The position numbers and the translations under genes are program-made. Below are positions 59,635 to 64,000 of a stretch of DNA of 64,000 bases, piece after piece; position 1 is the stretch's first letter; every line of letters begins with the position of its first letter. The notes under the pieces were generated by a model, which was not told the DNA's origin, made no database searches, and saw nothing but the letters and a program-made list of their open reading frames with translations. Source of the DNA: Chloroflexota bacterium (lineage in GTDB: Bacteria; Chloroflexota; Dehalococcoidia; Lucifugimonadales; Lucifugimonadaceae); NCBI GenBank assembly GCA_009838175.1, contig VXSB01000060.1:1-64000 (forward strand). The letters run 5' to 3'.

Positions 59635-59868
59635 ATGGCACAAAACCGAGTCAGACCTGATGTCCGATTAACGCCCTCACGGCGTTTTTCGGTCTTCGGC
59701 TTCTTCGGAGACGTCTTCGGAGAACTGCGGAAAGTTACCTGGCCTACGCGCCAAGAAGCCACTCGATTGACGATGCTCGTCATCGCTCTCGCCGCAGTGA
59801 TGGGCGTGTTCCTCGGTGCTTTCGATTGGATGTTCGCACGAATCTTCTCATTGCTGGCAGGAACTTAA
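59635..59868 (+). CDS. secE: Preprotein translocase subunit SecE
   Basis: A 77-residue subunit of the SecYEG channel. The amphipathic helix with ELRKVTWPTRQEATRLT is the family signature, followed by one membrane segment (MLVIALAAVMGVFLGAFDW). The single-helix form is usual outside the enterobacteria. It lies 3 nt before nusG. Confidence 0.94.
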   Translation: MAQNRVRPDVRLTPSRRFSVFGFFGDVFGELRKVTWPTRQEATRLTMLVIALAAVMGVFLGAFDWMFARIFSLLAGT

Positions 59869-59871
59869 ACC

Positions 59872-60450
59872 GTGACTACCGCATCTTCACCAACTCGTTC
59901 GATACCCAACACCGCTCGGTGGTACGTGGTTCACACCTACTCCGGACGTGAGGATCGCACCTGCGAAAACCTAAAGCAGCGCATCGTTTCGATGGACTTC
60001 GAAGACCAGATATTCGATGCCGTCGTACCCAAGCAGACCGTCGTCCAAATGACCGACGGCGAGACCAAGAACGTCGAAAAGACGATGTACCCCGGCTATC
60101 TCCTCGTCCAGATGGTCATGAACGACGACAGCTGGTACGTGGTACGCAACACCCCCGGCGTCACCAACTTCATCTCCGTCGAAGAAGGCGTAGAGGGCAG
60201 AGCGAAGCCGACTCCGTTGACAGACGAAGAAGCGCAACACATGATCCAGGGCCCTTCTGGCGACAGCCCACAGGTCAACTTCGGCTTCGAACGCGGCGAT
60301 GTCGTCGTCATCAAAGACGGCCCCTTCTCAGAGTTCAGCGGAACCGTCGACGAAGTTATGGGACAGCGCGGCACTCTCCGCGTCACCGTCTCCTTCTTCG
60401 GACAAGACACCCCGGTCGAACTACCGTTCCTGTCCGTCGAGAAGGCATAA
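59872..60450 (+). CDS. nusG: Transcription termination/antitermination protein NusG
   Basis: NusG binds RNA polymerase and ribosome or Rho. The 192-residue protein has an NGN domain (ARWYVVHTYSGRED, YPGYLLVQMVMND, VRNTPGVTNFI) and a C-terminal KOW domain (ERGDVVVIKDGPFSEFSGTVDEV). The start is GTG 59872. It sits in the secE-nusG-rplK-rplA series. Confidence 0.97.
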   Translation: MTTASSPTRSIPNTARWYVVHTYSGREDRTCENLKQRIVSMDFEDQIFDAVVPKQTVVQMTDGETKNVEKTMYPGYLLVQMVMNDDSWYVVRNTPGVTNFISVEEGVEGRAKPTPLTDEEAQHMIQGPSGDSPQVNFGFERGDVVVIKDGPFSEFSGTVDEVMGQRGTLRVTVSFFGQDTPVELPFLSVEKA

Positions 60451-60510
60451 TCACTCCGTTAGGCAATACCGTCTGACGAATCACCACGAAAAACCCGGAA
60501 GTAGATCGAA

Positions 60511-60936
60511 GTGGCAAGGAAAGTAGTCGCAAAGATAAATCTCCAACTCGCCGCTGGCGAAGCCACTCCGGCACCTCCGGTCGGCCCCGCCCTCGGACAG
60601 CACGGCATCAACATCCCGCTCTTCATCAAAGAGTTCAACGAGCGTTCATCGTCGCAACGAGGAATGATCGTCCGTGCCGCCATCGACGTCTACGCCGACC
60701 GTTCATTCACCTTCGTCGTAAAATCGCCGCCCGCGTCAGCGCTTTTGAAGCAAGCCGCAGCCGTCGAAGCCGGCTCCCAAACTCCCGGCACCGTCGTAGC
60801 TGGCCAGGTCTCACGTGACCAGCTCAAGCAGATCGCCGAAACCAAGATCGAAGAGCTGAACGCCAACGACATCGAAGCCGCAATGAAAGTCATCGAAGGC
60901 ACCGCCCGAAGCATGGGCATCATGGTCGCCGACTAA
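60511..60936 (+). CDS. rplK: 50S ribosomal protein L11
   Basis: A 141-residue stalk-base protein bound by GTPase factors. It has the N-terminal [20 protein letters not shown] and the C-terminal rRNA-binding domain with [20 protein letters not shown] and ARSMGI. The start is GTG 60511 (AGTGGCAAGG context). Confidence 0.97.
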   Translation: MARKVVAKINLQLAAGEATPAPPVGPALGQHGINIPLFIKEFNERSSSQRGMIVRAAIDVYADRSFTFVVKSPPASALLKQAAAVEAGSQTPGTVVAGQVSRDQLKQIAETKIEELNANDIEAAMKVIEGTARSMGIMVAD

Positions 60937-60960
60937 CTATATCTCCGAGATTCACACGAT

Positions 60961-61680
60961 ATGCCTAAGCAGAAACACAGCAAACGATACCGACAAGCCG
61001 TTGCAAACCTACCAACGGACCTTCTCGACGCCAACGAAGCTGTAAAGCTCACCCGCGAGTCCGCAACTGCAAAGTTCGACGAGAGCATCGAGATCCACCT
61101 CGCCACTCACGCTGATCCTCGCCACGCTGACCAGCAGCTGCGCGAAGTCGTATCGCTTCCTCACTCCTTGGGCGACGTTGTCCGAATCCTCGTCTTCGCC
61201 GAAGGTGATGCCGCACGTATCGCCACCGAAGCCGGTGCCGACTACGTCGTCGACGACGAGATGCTCGACCGCATACAAGGCGGATGGACCGATTGGGAAG
61301 TCTCACTAGCCACACCCGACCAGATGCCAAAAGTCGGACGTTTGGGACGTGTGCTTGGACCACGTGGATTGATGCCCAACCCGCGCAACAACACCGTGGT
61401 ACTGCCCAACAACCTCGAGTCCGCAATTAACAGCGCCCGTCAAGGCCGCCTCGAGATCCGCATGGATCGACACGCAAACCTCCACGCCCGTATCGGCAAG
61501 CGATCATTCACCGAAGAACAACTGCTCAACAACCTCGCCGCAGTCTACGAGACCATCACCCGCGCCAAACCCGAAGGCGTAAAAGGACAATTCGTCAAGA
61601 CCGCATCCCTCTGCTCCGCCATGGGCCCAAGCTTCAAAGTAAACCTGCCCAGTTTGGAAAACCTCACCGTCTCCGATTAA
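60961..61680 (+). CDS. rplA: 50S ribosomal protein L1
   Basis: A 239-residue L1-stalk protein. It has KRYRQAVANLP, DESIEIHLATHADPRHADQQ, the conserved GRLGRVLGPRGLMPNPR and a C-terminal TRAKPEGVKGQFVK. In many bacteria L1 also represses its own mRNA at a leader that mimics its rRNA site; no such copy was identified here. The L10 leader follows. Confidence 0.97.
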   Translation: MPKQKHSKRYRQAVANLPTDLLDANEAVKLTRESATAKFDESIEIHLATHADPRHADQQLREVVSLPHSLGDVVRILVFAEGDAARIATEAGADYVVDDEMLDRIQGGWTDWEVSLATPDQMPKVGRLGRVLGPRGLMPNPRNNTVVLPNNLESAINSARQGRLEIRMDRHANLHARIGKRSFTEEQLLNNLAAVYETITRAKPEGVKGQFVKTASLCSAMGPSFKVNLPSLENLTVSD

Positions 61681-61764
61681 ACTAAATTAGAATCGAATCT
61701 GGCGAAAGCCGAAAATCACAAACTAAGGACATCGACAACTAGAACTACCCCTGAAACAACCGAT

Positions 61765-61860
61765 CGCTGGCTGCAGACAGCGGGTGCTCCTCAATAGCTA
61801 AACGCTCGAGGACCAATGACGAGAAACGTCGCCCGCCGAGGCTGATACCGACTACAGCAC
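61765..61860 (+). promoter_or_regulatory. L10 (rplJ) mRNA leader
   Basis: The 297 nt between rplA and rplJ contain two sequence blocks typical of the ribosomal L10 leader, CTGCAGACAGCGGGTG (about 61771-61786) and CGCCCGCCGAGGCTGATA (about 61830-61847). In other bacteria L10 with L7/L12 binds this structure and represses the operon. The spacing looks right, but a covariance-model check is needed to confirm it. Confidence 0.7.
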
Positions 61861-61895
61861 AAACACCATACCGCCGTAGTCGAAATCCCCAAACC

Positions 61896-61950
61896 GCCTC
61901 GTGGCGAACTGCATCCCACCCTTACCTAAGCAGTCAGCCCGAGGCTTTTT
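61896..61950 (+). terminator. Attenuator-type terminator before rplJ
   Basis: GCCTCG (61896-61901) pairs with CGAGGC (61940-61945), and ACTGC with GCAGT inside it, forming a long stem. TTTTT follows at 61946-61950, 27 nt before the rplJ start codon. Placed directly after the L10 leader, it looks like a conditional terminator rather than an end of the operon. Confidence 0.7.
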
Positions 61951-61977
61951 GATTCCACAGACAAAGAGACCACCAAC

Positions 61978-62511
61978 ATGCCATCAAAACGCAACGAAGA
62001 AATCCTCGCGAGCATCCTCGACCGGATCCAGGACAAACCCCTGATCGTCACCGCACGATACTCCAACGTCAACGCCGCCCAGATGAACGACCTCCGCCGC
62101 GACATCACCAACGGCGGCGGCAGAATCTTCATCGCCAAAAACAACCTCGTCAAAATCGCCGCCGACCAGATCGGAATCCAAGACATCGACAAAATCATCG
62201 ACGGTCCCACCGCATACATCGTCGCCGATGACGACATCGCCGGCATGGTCAAAGCCTTGACCACATCCATCAAAGACCAGAGCCTCGAAGTACAGATCCT
62301 CGGCGGAATCATGGAGAGCGAGATGATCGATGCCAACCGCGTCGAGCAAATCGCCGACCTACCGTCACGCGAACAGCTCATCGGAATGCTCGCATCCGCA
62401 CTCAACGGACCGTTGAACTCCTTCGCCCGAGTCCTAAACGCCCCCGTCCAGAACTTAGCCAGCGCACTCGAACAAATCGCCGAACAACGCCGCACCGCCG
62501 AAGAAGCATAA
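61978..62511 (+). CDS. rplJ: 50S ribosomal protein L10
   Basis: A 177-residue protein that anchors the L7/L12 stalk and, in other bacteria, represses its own operon through the leader upstream. N-terminal rRNA-binding domain: ILASILDRIQDKPLIVTARY, with the conserved RRDITNGGGRIFIAKNNLVKI... block. The C-terminal helix (LASALNGPLNSFARVLNAPV) carries the L7/L12 dimer sites. rplL follows after 112 nt. Confidence 0.96.
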   Translation: MPSKRNEEILASILDRIQDKPLIVTARYSNVNAAQMNDLRRDITNGGGRIFIAKNNLVKIAADQIGIQDIDKIIDGPTAYIVADDDIAGMVKALTTSIKDQSLEVQILGGIMESEMIDANRVEQIADLPSREQLIGMLASALNGPLNSFARVLNAPVQNLASALEQIAEQRRTAEEA

Positions 62512-62623
62512 CTAATCCCAAACCCCGGCCTCCAGGTTTCCCCTGTTCACGGGGGAAATGTCCGAAGGACAAAGGGGGCACACCAAAAAACACCAGCCAA
62601 TAAAACTCCAGAGGAGGAGATAA

Positions 62624-63010
62624 ATGACCCTGACAAAAGAACAATTCATCGACGAGATAAAGTCGATGTCCGTTCTCGACCTCGCCGACATCGTTAAGGC
62701 CATCGAGGAAGAGTTCGGCGTATCTGCCGCTCCCATGCCCGTCGCTATGGCCCCCGGCGCTGTCGGCGCCGTTGCCGAAGCCGCCGCCGAGGAAGAGCAG
62801 ACCGAATTCGACGTCAAAATCACCGACATCGGCGCCAAGAAGATCAACGTCATCAAGGCCGTTCGAGAAGTCACACCACTCGGACTCAAAGAAGCCAAAG
62901 ACCTCGTCGAGTCCGCTCCCGTCGTCGTCCTCGAGCAGATCGGCAAAGAAACCGCCGACGAAGCAAAAGAAAAACTCGAAGCCGCCGGCGCCTCCGTCGA
63001 ACTCGCCTAA
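62624..63010 (+). CDS. rplL: 50S ribosomal protein L7/L12
   Basis: A 128-residue acidic stalk protein. The N-terminal dimerisation domain has [22 protein letters not shown]. An Ala/Gly/Met hinge follows, then the factor-binding domain with [20 protein letters not shown] and [18 protein letters not shown] strong GAGGAGGAGA site precedes the ATG, as expected for a multi-copy ribosomal protein. rpoB, its usual neighbour, does not follow. Confidence 0.97.
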   Translation: MTLTKEQFIDEIKSMSVLDLADIVKAIEEEFGVSAAPMPVAMAPGAVGAVAEAAAEEEQTEFDVKITDIGAKKINVIKAVREVTPLGLKEAKDLVESAPVVVLEQIGKETADEAKEKLEAAGASVELA

Positions 63011-63316
63011 TCCAAAACCCGCTACCAAACATCCCTCTCACTCGATAGCATAGAGGTAGAGGCTGCCCCGGGCTTGAACCGGGGTAAGGGTGAAAACCCA
63101 ACACGCATCCCCTCTCCCTTGATGGGAGAGGGTTAGAGCCTGCCCCGGGCTTGAACCGGGGGTGAGGGTGAACCACATCCCTAGACGTGCGATAGAATCG
63201 AACCTACCCCCTCCCTTCGGATCGCCGACAATCCGACACATCCGACGAAACACGCCCAAGCACGCCGCCAAACCTATCCATAACTTCAGTCAGCCACAAA
63301 ACTAGGCACCCACAAG
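63011..63316. other. Repeat-filled spacer after rplL
   Basis: This 306-nt gap carries the two direct repeats and the hairpin described separately. The last 120 nt, which include AATCCGAC-type sequence before the next gene, show no clear structure. No separate rplL terminator with a T-run was found, so the hairpins of the repeat may stop transcription. Confidence 0.55.
63056..63172. repeat. Tandem direct repeats with internal hairpins
   Basis: Two near-identical units of about 38 nt (63056-63095 and 63135-63172) share the core CTGCCCCGGGCTTGAACC; each core forms a CCCCGG/CCGGGG hairpin. Between them lies a perfect 9-bp hairpin, CCCTCTCCC-TTGAT-GGGAGAGGG (63110-63132). A decayed relative of this hairpin occurs at 22731-22749. 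The pattern resembles intergenic palindromic repeats common in many bacteria. Confidence 0.65.
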
Positions 63317-63586
63317 ATGACCACCAAGAAAGCCAGCCCTCGCAATAAAAACGCCAACGCGAAGGTGGAAGAAGAAGAAACCGAAGAAGAGGAACTCACC
63401 CCCTGCCAGCTCGAAGGCTCTAACTGCCACTGGCGTATCGAATCCCCCAACGGACCCGAATCCACCGGCATCTGCCGAAAATGCGGGACCCAACGACAGT
63501 TCCGCAACTCCTTCGAATACTCCTCTTGGTACGGCGCTAAAGCCGCCGGCGGACGCGGACGAGGACGCCCCCGCAAAACGTCTTAA
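63317..63586 (+). CDS. Small Cys-containing basic/acidic protein, function unknown
   Basis: An 89-residue protein with a charged N-terminal region (a Glu-rich stretch at about 17-26), a central C-x6-C-H-W...C-x2-C-G segment (CQLEGSNCHWRIE...STGICRKCGTQRQF) that could bind zinc, and a Gly/Arg-rich C terminus (GGRGRGRPRKTS) of AT-hook type. I do not recognise a named family. The C..CG pair and basic tail suggest nucleic-acid binding. It occupies the place after rplL where rpoB would normally be. Confidence 0.7.
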   Translation: MTTKKASPRNKNANAKVEEEETEEEELTPCQLEGSNCHWRIESPNGPESTGICRKCGTQRQFRNSFEYSSWYGAKAAGGRGRGRPRKTS

Positions 63587-63707
63587 CGCAACAAGCGACA
63601 ATACATCAACTCGCGTTACCCGGTCATCAGCATCAATCCGAATATCTAGACCGCTTTAGCAGCGCGACAACAACTGTTCAAGTTCTCCTCTAATCGGAAC
63701 ACCGATT

Positions 63708-63713
63708 TATAAT
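63708..63713 (+). promoter_or_regulatory. Candidate -10 box upstream of the window-edge gene
   Basis: TATAAT at 63708-63713 lies 48 nt before the TTG start of the partial gene. A short CCCGA/TCGGG inverted repeat follows at once. No convincing -35 is seen, so the call is weak. Confidence 0.35.
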
Positions 63714-63760
63714 TCCCGAAGTAATCGGGTTTTCAGATCGATTGTCCTGCTACGCGCGCT

Positions 63761-64000
63761 TTGTCGAGTCTGGACAATCATTATCAAAAGCAATGGTTGA
63801 TATTGCAGCTTTGGCAAAGGTTTAGTCGCTTCTCCATCCTCCTGTTTGTTGCATCCATTCTCGTTGCGTTAACAGCTTCTGCTCATCACCGGACTCACGA
63901 GTCTCCAGACTCCTTTTCTGTCGCCGCGGCTCATTCCCTTGTTGCCGCCCATGACTTACCAGTAGTAACGGTGTCCGAATTTGAAAGTTCAACCGACGCT
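63761..64000 (+). CDS. Partial secreted or membrane protein, cut by the window end
   Basis: The frame from TTG 63761 stays open for 80 codons to the last base. It encodes a basic N-terminal segment (QRFSRF), a hydrophobic stretch (SILLFVASILVALTASA) and a polar, His/Ser-rich continuation, which looks like a signal peptide or signal anchor. No domain is visible yet. It has no ATG, so the start codon is uncertain, and the whole call needs sequence beyond 64000. Confidence 0.5.
   Translation, partial: MSSLDNHYQKQWLILQLWQRFSRFSILLFVASILVALTASAHHRTHESPDSFSVAAAHSLVAAHDLPVVTVSEFESSTDA

Overview
The window is mostly housekeeping chromosome of a bacterium, about 50-55% G+C by eye, with compact gene blocks on both strands. 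Several traits fit an uncultured Chloroflexota of the Dehalococcoidia/SAR202 type. The 23S-5S rRNA locus has no 16S gene beside it, there is a secreted lipoprotein with a Thr-Pro linker and a membrane-anchored collagen-like protein, and starts are often GTG or TTG with weak Shine-Dalgarno sites. This assignment is an inference; no 16S gene is present to settle it.

Layout. 0-9.5 kb: a zinc-ribbon membrane protein, a GNAT acetyltransferase, a heterodimeric ABC exporter, ruvC-ruvA-ruvB on the minus strand, and an acyl-CoA dehydrogenase. 9.5-13.2 kb: a 95-bp inverted-repeat element, then yceD-rpmF-fabD-nusB-acpP (fatty acid and ribosome genes) and a lipoprotein. 13.3-22.7 kb: family 4 uracil-DNA glycosylase, RNase J, FtsK, a fused AccD-AccA carboxyltransferase, a GlmU-type acetyltransferase domain alone, and a CNNM/CBS membrane protein. 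22.7-24.4 kb: hairpin-rich spacer and the collagen-like gene. 24.4-30.4 kb: rpsO, pnp (Arg/Gly-rich tail), dapB-asd-dapA. 30.4-35 kb: Eis-like acetyltransferase, yvcK, purA (minus strand), a second copy of the 95-bp element, and a PH-domain membrane protein.

35-38.7 kb: a strong promoter, 23S rRNA flanked by long complementary arms, initiator tRNA-Met, 5S rRNA and two tRNA-Ser genes. 38.9-48.2 kb: dprA, topA, a XerC/D recombinase, aroQ, an M24 peptidase, efp with an unusual loop, xseA, xseB and a PurN-like formyltransferase. 48.2-50.5 kb (minus strand): thiE, thiG and an SDR dehydrogenase. 50.7-57.5 kb: rpsA, clpC, larE, larC and an adenylate-kinase-like NTPase. 57.6-63 kb: tRNA-Thr, tRNA-Tyr, tRNA-Thr, tuf, rpmG, secE, nusG, rplK, rplA, an L10 leader with attenuator, rplJ and rplL. 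The series does not continue into rpoBC. The right edge holds palindromic repeats, a small Cys-containing protein and the start of a secreted or membrane protein cut by the window end.

No CRISPR array, prophage, transposase gene or defence island was found. The points most worth a second look are the paired 95-bp inverted-repeat elements, the 23S-tRNA-5S arrangement, the EF-P loop, the Arg/Gly tail of PNPase, the AccDA fusion and the lone GlmU acetyltransferase domain.
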